Shown: positions 53,021 to 62,122 of the stretch, in pieces
How positions within the stretch are numbered: the stretch's first letter is position 1
Layout: each line of letters starts with the position of its first letter
Made by a program: the position numbers and the translations under genes
Notes under the pieces: generated by a model
Databases searched by the model: none
What the model saw: the letters and a program-made list of their open reading frames with translations, nothing else
Told to the model about the DNA's origin: nothing
Assembly: GCF_001693255.1 (NCBI RefSeq)
Contig: NZ_CP016474.1
Span: forward strand, 1,506,661-1,570,660
Length of the DNA: 64,000 nucleotides
Direction: 5' to 3'
Source of the DNA: Picosynechococcus sp. PCC 7003
GTDB taxonomy: Bacteria > Cyanobacteriota > Cyanobacteriia > Cyanobacteriales > MRBY01

Positions 53021-53767
53021 TTAATTTTCTAATTGTGGAAGATAGCAGGCTAAAAATTGAGCGAGATAGGTAAACCACTGCCAATAATGACGGCCTTGGG
53101 TGGGATTTTCACGGAGAAAATAAAATAGGGGGCAATGGCGTTGTACTTCCCAGAGATTTTGTTCGAGGACAGCAAACAGGTGGGGTTTCGGTCGGTTTTC
53201 GAAACTCCCTAAGGCGCAATGGGCGATCGCCTCTAGGAGGGCTTGCTCCCAGGTTGGTAAAATAGCGTTTTCAAAATTCCATTGGAGCGTATCAGGGGCG
53301 TAGTCAGCGGCGAGGTTGCTGAGGTCTTGGAATCGCTGCTGCAGGTAATGACAAGAGAATAAAAGATCTGGGGACAGCTTTGGAGCAGTCAGGTTTTCTG
53401 GCCGTAACAATAGTCGATCTAGCCAGCGGCCAATCTCCGTTGGCACCAAGAAAAATTCTAACCAACCCTGGGGAGTGGCGATCGCCTCATAGGTAAATGC
53501 TGTTGTTGCAGTCTGGTGCTTGGGATCGGGTTGTGGCGTTGGGGCAGTGAGCCGTGTGAGATAGGCCTGGGCAATGGCCTGGGGAGACTGGTGGGTGTGG
53601 GCCGCTAATTTTAAGGCGATCGCCGAACGAAAGCCGATGCCTTGCCGTTGAAAACAAAGCTGGAGCGGAATTTCACTGGCCTTGGGAAAATCTCCCGCCT
53701 GGGCGAGGTGTGCCCGAAGATCGTTGGTTAAATTGCCAGCCTGGGTTATGACTGGAATGGACAACAT
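53021..53767 (-). CDS. Arginyl-tRNA synthetase-like protein lacking the catalytic domain
   Basis: This 248-residue protein resembles the accessory ends of arginyl-tRNA synthetase. The N-terminal part (SAIALKLAAHTHQSPQAIAQAYL then ATPQGWLEFFLV) is like the ArgRS N-terminal tRNA-binding domain. The C-terminal half (LLFSCHYLQQRFQDLSNLAA, then LQWNFENAI and LFYFLREN) resembles the DALR anticodon-binding domain. The HIGH and KMSK motifs of the catalytic Rossmann fold are absent. It is a tRNA-binding paralogue rather than a synthetase. It is divergent from the Crp-family gene over a 146-bp spacer. Confidence 0.8.
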   Translation of the reverse strand: MLSIPVITQAGNLTNDLRAHLAQAGDFPKASEIPLQLCFQRQGIGFRSAIALKLAAHTHQSPQAIAQAYLTRLTAPTPQPDPKHQTATTAFTYEAIATPQGWLEFFLVPTEIGRWLDRLLLRPENLTAPKLSPDLLFSCHYLQQRFQDLSNLAADYAPDTLQWNFENAILPTWEQALLEAIAHCALGSFENRPKPHLFAVLEQNLWEVQRHCPLFYFLRENPTQGRHYWQWFTYLAQFLACYLPQLEN

Positions 53768-53913
53768 CGCAACTTGCCTGGGTTAGGGGGATCTTCTAGG
53801 ATAATAAAGCTTTCCGCAGCTTTTGTTGGTCTTGATTACCCCGAAAACCAATCCGAGATTAGCTCGCGCATATTCACTATTTTTGTGTATTTTTGTGTCT
53901 CTATAAAGAAGTA

Positions 53914-54576
53914 ATGTCTCAGTTCTTTGCCGTTGATGAAATTAAGCCCCAATCGCCTTTAATCACAGAGTTTTTGCAAGAATGGGCGATCGCCCACTGT
54001 CGGAGTCGAACTTTTTTCCAAGAAGAGACCATCCCCACCCGGCCCGGTTTACTTTACTTTGTGACGAAAGGGTTTGTGCGCCTTGAAAGTCGTCTGCGGC
54101 ATTTTCAGCCGTCCCTTTCCCTCGATGGACAGCCGGTGATTTTGGCGTTTATTGGAGCCGATCAACCCATTGATATCTACCGCAGTCCAATGATCTCGCT
54201 CCAGGCGATCGCCCAAGTGGATCAAACAGAAGTCTTTTGGCTCTACTGGGAAGATCTCGATCAGTGGCCCACCCTAAAAAACAACGTCTTACAAGCGCTC
54301 CGGCACCAACAGCAAAACCAACGCCTAGAACAAACCCTGCTGTGCCAAGGCAAAACCATTGATCGACTGTGGCTGTACCTGGAAATGTTGGGGCGCACCT
54401 ATGGCAAACCTTCCCCTGAGGGAGTAATGATTCCGTTTCCCCTCACCAGCAAGCACTTATCTGAGGTGCTGGGGGCGACCCAGGTGACGGTCAATCGGCT
54501 CCTCAAACAACTCATGCAAGCAGACAAAATTCAACTCACCCAGGCGGATCGATTTCAGGTTCGCCTTGGCCACTGA
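53914..54576 (+). CDS. Crp/Fnr-family transcriptional regulator
   Basis: This 220-residue regulator has an N-terminal cyclic-nucleotide-binding-like jelly roll and a C-terminal helix-turn-helix (FPLTSKHLSEVLGATQVTVNRLLKQLMQ). It lacks the cysteine sets of FNR. It is not obviously NtcA. The ATG at 53914 is preferred over a TTG at 53893. The ligand cannot be named. It is convergent with opcA; its own promoter lies in the divergent spacer with the ArgRS-like gene. Confidence 0.9.
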   Translation: MSQFFAVDEIKPQSPLITEFLQEWAIAHCRSRTFFQEETIPTRPGLLYFVTKGFVRLESRLRHFQPSLSLDGQPVILAFIGADQPIDIYRSPMISLQAIAQVDQTEVFWLYWEDLDQWPTLKNNVLQALRHQQQNQRLEQTLLCQGKTIDRLWLYLEMLGRTYGKPSPEGVMIPFPLTSKHLSEVLGATQVTVNRLLKQLMQADKIQLTQADRFQVRLGH

Positions 54577-54600
54577 AGACAAAAATTGCAAGATTAAAGG

Positions 54601-55935
54601 TTAAAGGGCGAGGATTTTACGCACCTGTTCCATGGTTTCGTTGTAGAGTACATCTTTGCCCCAGCGCTGGAGCTGTTGCCCTAGGAGATGCTCTGTTGCT
54701 TGATCGGCCAAGGGAGTGACCTGTTCAATGCGGCAGGCTTGGGCACCCCCCCCCGATTCCATGTGCATACAGCCAGAGGTTTCTGAGCAAATTACGGTAC
54801 AACAATCGGCATCGAGGTTGCTGGAAGTGAGTTTGAGGCTCACGAGATCGCCGACTATATCTCCCACATCGGCCATGGGCAATCCAACAACTTCCGCTGT
54901 GATTGTTTTATTTTGGCGATCGCCAAAGCGAATGCGGTGAATTTCATAATCCCCTGATTCCCGTTCGATGTCCGTCGGATCCCAGCCGAGGCGACTAGCG
55001 AGCCAGCCCAAAAACAAAATCGCTTGGGTGGCGTTACCCTTTTCGTAGTTAAGATTCACATGGTCTATATCCCAGATGGCGGCCCGTCGTTCTGGGGGGT
55101 CAAAGGCAGCGGCGGTTAACTCTTGCCAGGCCGCCAGACGACTCCAATTGAGATCAGCAGTATTGATTCCCTGCTGCAACAGTTCGCACACAACCTTGAG
55201 ATCCGCTTCAGAATCCCGGAAGCCGCTAGAGTCGAGGATGAGGGTATCCGCTTCTGCCATCAACCGCTGAAAGAGGCCATAGTTGCTGTCTGGTACTGCT
55301 TTCCACCAGATGAATTTTGGTAAATCCCGTACCATTAAAGCCGTAATTAAGCCCCCAATGCGCTCTAGGGCCGCTGCTGTGCCACTTAAGGTAATGTACT
55401 CGCAACAAACGAGGGTACTGCCGCCTCGCTTATTAATCGGACAATAGGCGGAAACCTGGGCCGAAACCCCTTCATCTTCGCCGGTGGTGGGACAGAGGGT
55501 GATAATTCGACAGGGATTAGCGGCGGCGATCGCATCGGCCACCCCAGAACTACTCAGATCGGCCGAATAGGTCAATGGTTGACAGCCTTGATCCTGTCTT
55601 TGACATTCCCAGGTCTCCCGGAGCTTTGTGAGTAATTCCGGTGAAATCTTGCCTGTTTCCTCAAAACCATAGGCCTTTTGGGCGGCACGAATCGCTGCCA
55701 CCGTCCGCGAACCGGCAATTCCATCGATGGGCCCCGAATAAAATCCCAAACTCGCTAACAATGCCTGGGAATCGTCCGGCTCATAGACTAAAAAACTAAA
55801 GGTTGTAGCCCGGGTGGCACTCATGCCCTCATCGGAGCGGTAATTTTGCCAGAGTTGCGACAGTTCCGCTTCAATCTCCTCAATCGAGACATCCTTCGGA
55901 GCTTGCAAAGAAACAAGGGGTGCTGAAATAGTCAT
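54601..55935 (-). CDS. opcA: Glucose-6-phosphate dehydrogenase assembly protein OpcA
   Basis: This 444-residue cyanobacterial OpcA is needed for assembly and redox control of G6PDH. The N-terminus has MTISAPLVSLQAPKDVSIEEI; a peptidoglycan-binding-like module (ASLGFYSGPIDGIAGSRTV, then FEETGKISPELL) lies near residues 62-112. The rest carries the OpcA domain, with several Cys (SYSLCP-like CRIITLCPTT, CPINKRGG, CCEYI, DADCCTVICSE) that could mediate redox control. The ATG at 55935 is chosen over an upstream start at 55986. It is the last gene of tal-zwf-opcA, 109 bp after zwf. Confidence 0.96.
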   Translation of the reverse strand: MTISAPLVSLQAPKDVSIEEIEAELSQLWQNYRSDEGMSATRATTFSFLVYEPDDSQALLASLGFYSGPIDGIAGSRTVAAIRAAQKAYGFEETGKISPELLTKLRETWECQRQDQGCQPLTYSADLSSSGVADAIAAANPCRIITLCPTTGEDEGVSAQVSAYCPINKRGGSTLVCCEYITLSGTAAALERIGGLITALMVRDLPKFIWWKAVPDSNYGLFQRLMAEADTLILDSSGFRDSEADLKVVCELLQQGINTADLNWSRLAAWQELTAAAFDPPERRAAIWDIDHVNLNYEKGNATQAILFLGWLASRLGWDPTDIERESGDYEIHRIRFGDRQNKTITAEVVGLPMADVGDIVGDLVSLKLTSSNLDADCCTVICSETSGCMHMESGGGAQACRIEQVTPLADQATEHLLGQQLQRWGKDVLYNETMEQVRKILAL

Positions 55936-56044
55936 AATTTTTCCAGAGATTGATTTAGAGAGTTTTTTGCGAAAAGAGTTAAGCAATCAAAAATAAACAA
56001 ACACTGAGACCTGATATCTGTTTCCTAAAATTGGAAATTTGCCT

Positions 56045-57574
56045 CTACAGCCTGCGCCAACGGCGACCATCCCGATTAATCAAAAATTCCGCTTCCGTCG
56101 GTTCCCAAGTGCCGGCCTCATACTGGGGCACATTGCTGGGATCCGCTGGCCCATCCCACGCGGCTAAAGCTGGTGTAACCACGCGCCAAGCCTCTTCCAC
56201 TTCATCGGCCCGGGTAAAGAGGGTTTGGTCGCCGACCATACAATCTAAAAGCAGTCGGGTGTAAGCATCCTGGGTGGCCATGGCAAAGGATGTTCCATAG
56301 CTAAAATCCATATCTACGCTGCGGGTTCTAATATCTGCACCGGGCATCTTGGCCTCAAAGCGTAGGGAGATCCCTTCATTCGGTTGAATCCGCAGGGCAA
56401 GGGTATTGGGGTTCGCCTGTTTTGCCGCTGATGGGAAGATCGCCAGGGGCACCTGCTTAAATTGAATCGCAATTTCTGAAACTTTCTTGGGCAAACGTTT
56501 CCCGGTGCGCAGATAGAAAGGCACACCCTGCCAACGCCAGTTATCCACCATAAATTTCATCGCGACGTAGGTGGGAGTCGTTGATTCGGGGTTGACGCCG
56601 GGTTCTTCCCGGTAGCCCGGTACAGGTTTCCCCTTCATCCAGCCTGCTTTGTACTGACCCCGGATGGCGGATTTGTCGAGGTTATGGATATCGGCGAGGT
56701 GGGTGGCCTGTAATACTTTGGTTTTTTCGCTGCGAATACTGTCGGCATTCAGGGCATTGGGGGCTTCCATGGCGGTTAAACAGAACAGTTGCATCAGGTG
56801 ATTTTGCAACATATCCCGCAGGGCACCAGAAGTTTCATAATAGCCAGCGCGGTCTTCTACGCCTACCGTTTCGGCGACGGTAATTTGCACGTGGTCAACG
56901 TAATGGCGATTCCAGAGGGGTTCAAAGATGGCGTTCGCAAAGCGGAACACTAATAGGTTTTGGACGGTTTCTTTGCCGAGGTAGTGGTCGATGCGGTAAA
57001 CCTGTTCTTCACGACAGACATTTTTGACGACGTTATTTAAAACTTGGGCAGAACTGAGATCTTTGCCGAAGGGTTTTTCGATCACGAGGCGATGCTTGAG
57101 GGGATCGTTGAGCATCCCAGCGGCGCCAAGGTTTTTAATGCCGGGGGGGAAAAATTTCGGGGAGACGGCGAGGTAAAAGACACGATTGCCCCTAGTACCT
57201 CGTTTTTGATCGAGTTCGTCTAAGAGGGTTTTAAGTTTTTGGTAACTGTCGGGGTCGTCCATATTGCCGGAACAGTAATAGAGCCCTTCGGCAAAGTTGT
57301 TCCAGAGGTCTTCGCTACCAATGCCGTCAGAAAATTCCTCAATGCCCTGGCGCATTTGTTCGCGGAAGTAGTCGTGGCTCCAGTCCCGCCGGGCGACACC
57401 GACGATGGTAATTTCTGGCGGTAATAAATTGTCTTTTTTGAGGGCGTAGAGGGAAGGAACGAGTTTACGCTGGGTGAGATCGCCGGATGCGCCAAAAATG
57501 ACAATGATCAGGGGGTCTGGGGTGCGTTCTTGGCGGAGTCCGGCTCTGAGGGGATTTTCTTGTAAGGCAACCAT
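56045..57574 (-). CDS. zwf: Glucose-6-phosphate 1-dehydrogenase
   Basis: This 509-residue enzyme oxidises glucose-6-phosphate with NADP+, the first step of the oxidative pentose phosphate pathway. It has the [11 protein letters not shown] dinucleotide-binding motif near residue 29, the catalytic RIDHYLGKE near residue 196, and the conserved [14 protein letters not shown]. It ends ...DGRRWRRL. In cyanobacteria it is active in the dark and redox-regulated through OpcA. It lies between tal and opcA on one strand. Confidence 0.98.
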   Translation of the reverse strand: MVALQENPLRAGLRQERTPDPLIIVIFGASGDLTQRKLVPSLYALKKDNLLPPEITIVGVARRDWSHDYFREQMRQGIEEFSDGIGSEDLWNNFAEGLYYCSGNMDDPDSYQKLKTLLDELDQKRGTRGNRVFYLAVSPKFFPPGIKNLGAAGMLNDPLKHRLVIEKPFGKDLSSAQVLNNVVKNVCREEQVYRIDHYLGKETVQNLLVFRFANAIFEPLWNRHYVDHVQITVAETVGVEDRAGYYETSGALRDMLQNHLMQLFCLTAMEAPNALNADSIRSEKTKVLQATHLADIHNLDKSAIRGQYKAGWMKGKPVPGYREEPGVNPESTTPTYVAMKFMVDNWRWQGVPFYLRTGKRLPKKVSEIAIQFKQVPLAIFPSAAKQANPNTLALRIQPNEGISLRFEAKMPGADIRTRSVDMDFSYGTSFAMATQDAYTRLLLDCMVGDQTLFTRADEVEEAWRVVTPALAAWDGPADPSNVPQYEAGTWEPTEAEFLINRDGRRWRRL

Positions 57575-57620
57575 AGGGCTGGGTTTGAAGGAGCAATGGG
57601 TAGAGAAATAGAGTAATCAG

Positions 57621-57653
57621 AAGGGGATTTTGACATCCCCCTAAAATCCCCTT
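57621..57653 (-). repeat. Intercistronic hairpin between tal and zwf, repeat copy C
   Basis: An 11-bp perfect inverted repeat (AAGGGGATTTT at 57621-57631 and its complement at 57643-57653) with an 11-nt centre. The CCCCCT...AGGGGGA frame around it resembles repeat copies A and B near nifJ. It may act as partial termination, RNA-stability control or just be an interspersed repeat. Confidence 0.7.
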
Positions 57654-57683
57654 TCGCAGGGGGACAGGTTTCGGCAACAGGGG

Positions 57684-58829
57684 CTAGACAGTGGCCAGTT
57701 GTTTAACTTTGGTTTCGAGGGAGTCCATGAGGGATTCAAAGGGTTTGATGAATTTTTCGATCCCTTCTTCGAGGAGTTCGGCCATGACAGCGTCAAGATC
57801 GATCGCCACGTCTTCGTCACCAAGGGCGGCAATGATTTGTTTGGCTTGGGCGACATTGGCGGTGATGCGGTTGGCAGGATCGCAATGGTCGGCACAGGCT
57901 TCGATGGTATCGGGAGGCAGGGTGTTGACAGTATCGGCTCCGACGAGTTCATCGACATACATCACATCGCTATAGTCGGGATTTTTTGTACCAGTGCTGG
58001 CCCAGAGGAGCCGTTGGGGTTTAGCGCCTTTGGCGGCGAGGGCTTGCCAACGGTCGCTGCTAAAGATTTCGAGGTAATGTTGATAGGCAATTTTCGCGTT
58101 GGCGATCGCCACTTTTCCTTTGAGGCCGATCAGCTTACTGGCCACATCTTCACTGACTCCGGATTTGATTTTGGCATCGAGTTGATTGTCGATGTTGACG
58201 TCAATGCGGCTGAGGAAAAAGCTGGCAACGGAGGCAATGTTGCTGATATCTTCCCCGGCGGCGGCGCGTTTTTCTAATCCTTCGATGTAGGCCCAAGCGG
58301 TGTCGATATAGGCCTGTACGGAGAAGAGTAGGGTGACGTTTACGTTAATGCCCTCGGTGATCGCCTGGGTGACGGCGGGCAACCCTTCAGGGGTACCGGG
58401 AATTTTGATCATCACGTTGGGGCGACCAATTTCCTTGAAATAGCGCCGGGCTTCTTTGATCGTGCTTTCGGTATCTTTGGCGATGTTGGGGGGGACTTCG
58501 ATGCTCACGTAGCCATCGAGGGCATCGGTCTTTTCGTAGACCCCAGCAAAAATATCGCAGGCGTTGCCGATATCCTCAAACACGATGGATTCGTAGATTT
58601 CGAGGGTGGATTTTCCGGCCGCAATGCCCTGTTTGATCGCTTCGTCGTAAATTTCGTTGCCGGCGATCGCCTTTTCAAAAATCGCTGGGTTAGAGGTAAT
58701 CCCATGGATCCCCCGACTGTCGATCAATTGTGTCAATTCCCCAGAGGTGATTAAATCCCGACTGAGGTTATCCATCCAGATACTTTGACCATAGTCTTCA
58801 ATCTCAATAATCGGGTTTGCGGTAGCCAT
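57684..58829 (-). CDS. tal: Transaldolase
   Basis: This 381-residue enzyme exchanges three-carbon units between sugar phosphates in the pentose phosphate pathway. Motifs include GITSNPAIFEKAIAG near residue 43, the Schiff-base Lys142 in NVMIKIPGTPEGL and TLPPDTIEACADH. It has the long form typical of cyanobacteria, with an acidic C-terminal tail. It heads the tal-zwf-opcA operon; zwf starts 109 bp downstream. Its promoter should lie within 58830-59265. Confidence 0.97.
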   Translation of the reverse strand: MATANPIIEIEDYGQSIWMDNLSRDLITSGELTQLIDSRGIHGITSNPAIFEKAIAGNEIYDEAIKQGIAAGKSTLEIYESIVFEDIGNACDIFAGVYEKTDALDGYVSIEVPPNIAKDTESTIKEARRYFKEIGRPNVMIKIPGTPEGLPAVTQAITEGINVNVTLLFSVQAYIDTAWAYIEGLEKRAAAGEDISNIASVASFFLSRIDVNIDNQLDAKIKSGVSEDVASKLIGLKGKVAIANAKIAYQHYLEIFSSDRWQALAAKGAKPQRLLWASTGTKNPDYSDVMYVDELVGADTVNTLPPDTIEACADHCDPANRITANVAQAKQIIAALGDEDVAIDLDAVMAELLEEGIEKFIKPFESLMDSLETKVKQLATV

Positions 58830-58992
58830 AGGTCATTACTCCTTTTGTGTGCGGCGATCGCCCCCAGGCTGTGGGTATTAATGTTTCGATACAGTGAATG
58901 GGGGCACTACTCTCAACTTACAAGATCTTTTTAAAAGTGGCCGGGGATTGTTGAGGAAGTTTTCACTTTTTGAAAAAATCTTGACCTGATTT

Positions 58993-59008
58993 GTGAGGAT
59001 TACCTCAC
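58993..59008. promoter_or_regulatory. Perfect palindrome upstream of tal (possible operator)
   Basis: GTGAGG (58993-58998) and CCTCAC (59003-59008) are separated by ATTA, a compact palindrome about 165 bp upstream of the tal start in the spacer 58830-59265. It could be a regulator binding site or a small RNA hairpin; no transcription factor is assigned. The spacer also has a second hairpin at 59083-59107 (AAGCG / CGCTT) and no supported gene. Confidence 0.35.
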
Positions 59009-59265
59009 CTCAAGGGCCAGGGTCTGGATTGCTGGGACGAAAGAATTATTTTAAAGGCTGTTTTTAAACAGGTTAACTTCTCCCTAAAGCGTTGCTTCGC
59101 TTGGGGTTGTGACAACAGAAAAGCGTTTTTGGGGTGACGATCTCCCCTAACCCTTGGCATTTATTAAACAAACATAAAATTACGTCTTAAGTGAAAATTT
59201 TTCTTTAGGAAAAAGCATTAAAACTTAAGATTTCACCGCCTTGATTTTCGCTAGCTAAAAAAGGT

Positions 59266-60648
59266 CTACTGAAAGGGTTGAATTTCGATGGCGTCTCCAT
59301 CTTTAAGATAAGGTGCGCCCTTGACCACCAGGCGATCGCCCGGTTGCAACCCCCCTAAAACTTCAATCTGATCATTGTCTAAAAGCTCCCCAAGCTCGAC
59401 GGTGACGGCGGTGACAGTGTTGTCATCATTCACCCGGAAAACCGTTGCCTGCTCGCCATCCTGGGGAACTACGGCTTCTGTCGGTACACCGATCCCCTGG
59501 GCCTGAGCCAGAATAATATTGCCCCGCAAAAACATCCCCGGCTTGAGAGCTGTCCCTGGGGGCAAACTAATTTTCAAGGTCGCCTGGCGGGATTGTCGGT
59601 CAACGGTGGGGACAATCTCTTGGATCTGTCCTGTGAGTTGAAGGTTGGGATCGCGATCGCTGGTAATTGCGACGGTTTGACCGATTTCAACCTGACTAAG
59701 CTGGGTTTCGGGAATGTTTGCTTCGAGTTCCAATTGCCCTGCTTCTAAAAGATTGAATAGCGGTTCATTGGCAGAACTGAGATCGCCAAGTTGGGCAAAC
59801 TTTTCGAGGATTTTACCGGAGCGCGGTGCTCGGACTTGGGTCTCCCGCAACCGGGTGGTCACTAGGCTGACCTGGGCCTGGGCCTGTTGCAGTTGGGCTT
59901 CGGCCTGGGCCAGGGTTTCGAGGCGGGGGCCACGGCGCAATTCCTGGAGGCGTTGTTCGGCTTCCCGTAATGTGGCTTGACTTTGACTGACGCTGGCAGC
60001 CGCGCCATCACGACGGGTGCGGGTTTCATCGAGGGTATCGGCGGCGATCGCCCCGGCTTCAAATAATTCTTGGTTCCGTTTTAGGCGTTGTTCGCTTAGT
60101 TTGAGATCCGCTTGGCTTCGACCGAGGGCGGCCCTGGCTTGGTTCACCTGCTCCTGGGCGCGGGCAATTTCTTCGGAGCGGGCTCCGGCTCTGAGTTCAG
60201 CGAGGCGGGCCTGGGCTTGGGCCACCTGGGCTTGGGCCTGGCGCAGTTCTGCCTGGAGGGTGGCGTTGTCCAGTTGGGCGAGGAGTTGACCGGCTTGGAC
60301 ATTGTCCCCTTCGTCCACCAGGAGGTTGGTGATCTGGAGACCCGAACGGGCTGCCGTAATCGCCACAATCTCGGCGGGGGTAACGGTGCCCACAATGGCC
60401 ATGGTTTTGGCGATCGCCTGGGGTTCGAGGGTCAAGGTCGTGACAGCTCGCCCAGGGGCTTGATTGGGATTCGTCGTTGGGGCGGATGACGTTTCTTCGG
60501 CCTGGGGAGTAGAAAATTGGCCCCCCACATAGGTGGCGATCGCCCCGATCAAGATCCCGACCACTAAACCAAGCCAGGGTAGCCGCTTCGGTTGACGGGC
60601 GATCGCTGGATTATCAGTCGGATCAGGTTTCGGGGCAAGTTGGGTCAC
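59266..60648 (-). CDS. HlyD/AcrA-type efflux membrane-fusion protein
   Basis: This 460-residue periplasmic adaptor has an N-terminal membrane anchor (LGLVVGILIGAIATYVGGQF near residues 27-46). The lipoyl half IVAITAARSGLQITNLLVDEGD follows, then a coiled coil from about residue 117 to 250 (with repeats such as RAGARSEEIARAQEQ and TLAQAEAQLQQAQAQ), and then the beta-barrel and MP domains (EIGQTVAITSDRDP, GTALKPGMFLRGNI). No RND pump gene is adjacent, so the partner is elsewhere. No ATG is available; GTG at 60648 is chosen over TTG at 60732 because it puts the anchor near the start. Confidence 0.9.
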   Translation of the reverse strand: MTQLAPKPDPTDNPAIARQPKRLPWLGLVVGILIGAIATYVGGQFSTPQAEETSSAPTTNPNQAPGRAVTTLTLEPQAIAKTMAIVGTVTPAEIVAITAARSGLQITNLLVDEGDNVQAGQLLAQLDNATLQAELRQAQAQVAQAQARLAELRAGARSEEIARAQEQVNQARAALGRSQADLKLSEQRLKRNQELFEAGAIAADTLDETRTRRDGAAASVSQSQATLREAEQRLQELRRGPRLETLAQAEAQLQQAQAQVSLVTTRLRETQVRAPRSGKILEKFAQLGDLSSANEPLFNLLEAGQLELEANIPETQLSQVEIGQTVAITSDRDPNLQLTGQIQEIVPTVDRQSRQATLKISLPPGTALKPGMFLRGNIILAQAQGIGVPTEAVVPQDGEQATVFRVNDDNTVTAVTVELGELLDNDQIEVLGGLQPGDRLVVKGAPYLKDGDAIEIQPFQ

Positions 60649-60824
60649 GGTGGAATGTTTGTAATATTGCTTAATAATTATCTTAAAAAATTTTGGGCTG
60701 ATTTGGTGGCTTTCCCTAGAAGTCCCTAGCAACTAGGCTGATCACCCACCCCGAAAGTGACGACCGCCGCCCCCGTCAGCCAGAAACGAATGTCAAAATA
60801 TAAACATTGTCTTAAATTCTCCCC

Positions 60825-61451
60825 ATGACCCTTGAGTTGATTTCCCTAGAAACCCTGCAAACCCTCGTCACAGAATATGGCTACTGGTCTGTTTTTATCG
60901 GTATTGGCCTGGAAAATATGGGCATCCCTCTCCCCGGAGAAGCGTTGACCTTGCTGGGGGGCTTTTTTGCGGGGAGCGGCGAGTTGCAATACCGTTGGGT
61001 TTTGGGCGGGGCGATCGCCGGATCATTTATCGGCAATAACATCGGCTACCTGGTGGGGAAATGGGGTGGGCTGCCGCTGCTGCAAAAAGTGGCCCATGTC
61101 TTCAAAATTAGTGACGAAAAGCTCGCCGAAACCAAACAAAAGTTTTTAGAAAATGCCCCTAAAGCCGTTTTTGTTGGTCGATTTATCACCTTTTTTCGGA
61201 TTTTTGCGGCCCCCTTCGCGGGCATTGTCGGGATGGCATGGCCGGTCTTTCTGCTGTGCAATCTAGCTGGGGCGATCGCCTGGGGAACAGTGACGGTGAC
61301 ACTTCCTTATTTTCTCGGACGCATTATGCCCCTGGCGGATGTGTTGCGGTTCATGGCGAAATTTGGCCTCATTGTCTTTGCCCTTGTGGCGGCCTGGATT
61401 ATTATTCCCCTGTGGTTGGAATATCGTCCCCACAACCAACCAGAAAAATAA
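60825..61451 (+). CDS. DedA-family membrane protein
   Basis: This 208-residue protein has the SNARE-associated/DedA fold: the VFIGIGLENMGIPLPGEA motif near residue 24, the GRFITFFRIFAAPFAGIVGM motif near residue 119, and four to five membrane segments. DedA proteins take part in lipid or undecaprenyl-phosphate recycling and membrane homeostasis; the substrate is not defined here. It is divergent from the efflux adaptor gene with a 176-bp spacer. Confidence 0.93.
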   Translation: MTLELISLETLQTLVTEYGYWSVFIGIGLENMGIPLPGEALTLLGGFFAGSGELQYRWVLGGAIAGSFIGNNIGYLVGKWGGLPLLQKVAHVFKISDEKLAETKQKFLENAPKAVFVGRFITFFRIFAAPFAGIVGMAWPVFLLCNLAGAIAWGTVTVTLPYFLGRIMPLADVLRFMAKFGLIVFALVAAWIIIPLWLEYRPHNQPEK

Positions 61452-61534
61452 GCCGCCTTAAGATTTTTAAGTTTCCTCGCCTTCCCCACAGGGCCGCGAT
61501 ATAACCGGATTAGCCAGCGGAGATATTGCGCACC

Positions 61535-62122
61535 ATGTCAGGTAAAAATAGCGTTTCTCTTTTATCCATAATCGGCCTCATGCTGCTGGGTTTGCTTTCC
61601 TTGGGGATTGGGGCTATTTATTTAATCGGCCGGCTATCTGCGTGGACACGACCCGTCACCCTCAAGTCTCCGGTAGAATCCGCTCCCCTTGTTTCTAGAC
61701 CAGCAACAGCCTCCCTCTGGATACCGACAGAAATCGAAGTAATTACAGGCGATCGCCTCAAGGCAACCATCAACAATCAAACGGTTTTAATCAAACTGGC
61801 CTGCATTGAAATGAAACCCGAAGCCCAGGCTCAAAAACAGGCAGCAGATCGCGTCCGGGCGCTAATCACTCTGGGTGAACCCGAGTTCTATGTGCAATGG
61901 CTAGGGACAACTCCAGATGGGGATCGATTAGCGGAATTTTGGGTGTCCCAACACGGATCAGAACCCCGATTAGTGCAATTTATCCTAGCTGGTGCGGGTA
62001 TTGCTGTTTTTCGTCCAGAGCCTGGAACGACCTGTCCCAGTGCCGCGTTCATCCAAGCAGCCCAACGCCACGGAGAAGGACGGCTCAAGTCACCGCCAAC
62101 GATTCAACTGCCAGCTTTCTAG
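61535..62122 (+). CDS. Membrane-anchored protein with degenerate staphylococcal-nuclease fold
   Basis: This 195-residue protein has an N-terminal membrane segment (LLSIIGLMLLGLLSLGIGAIYLI) and a domain resembling the TNase core: EVITGDRLKATINNQTVLIKLACIEMKPEA is the strand pattern of VxDGDTxxV...RLxGIDxPE, but the aspartates and arginine are replaced (TGD, KLACIE). Catalytic residues therefore look lost. A HIP1 octamer encodes the GDR in this motif. The ATG at 61535 has a GCGGAGA sequence upstream. The stop codon interlocks with that of the convergent arsS. Confidence 0.75.
   Translation: MSGKNSVSLLSIIGLMLLGLLSLGIGAIYLIGRLSAWTRPVTLKSPVESAPLVSRPATASLWIPTEIEVITGDRLKATINNQTVLIKLACIEMKPEAQAQKQAADRVRALITLGEPEFYVQWLGTTPDGDRLAEFWVSQHGSEPRLVQFILAGAGIAVFRPEPGTTCPSAAFIQAAQRHGEGRLKSPPTIQLPAF

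Noticed and set aside
52820-53032. 70-codon plus-strand frame in the spacer after the permease gene
   Set aside because: It has no Shine-Dalgarno sequence, an unusual start and AT-driven composition, and it runs into the ArgRS-like gene end. It also contains the inverted repeat 52837-52871.
59083-59107. Second hairpin in the spacer upstream of tal
   Set aside because: AAGCG / CGCTT with a TA bulge is too weak and lacks a T run, so it is not called as a terminator; it is only mentioned with the palindrome entry.
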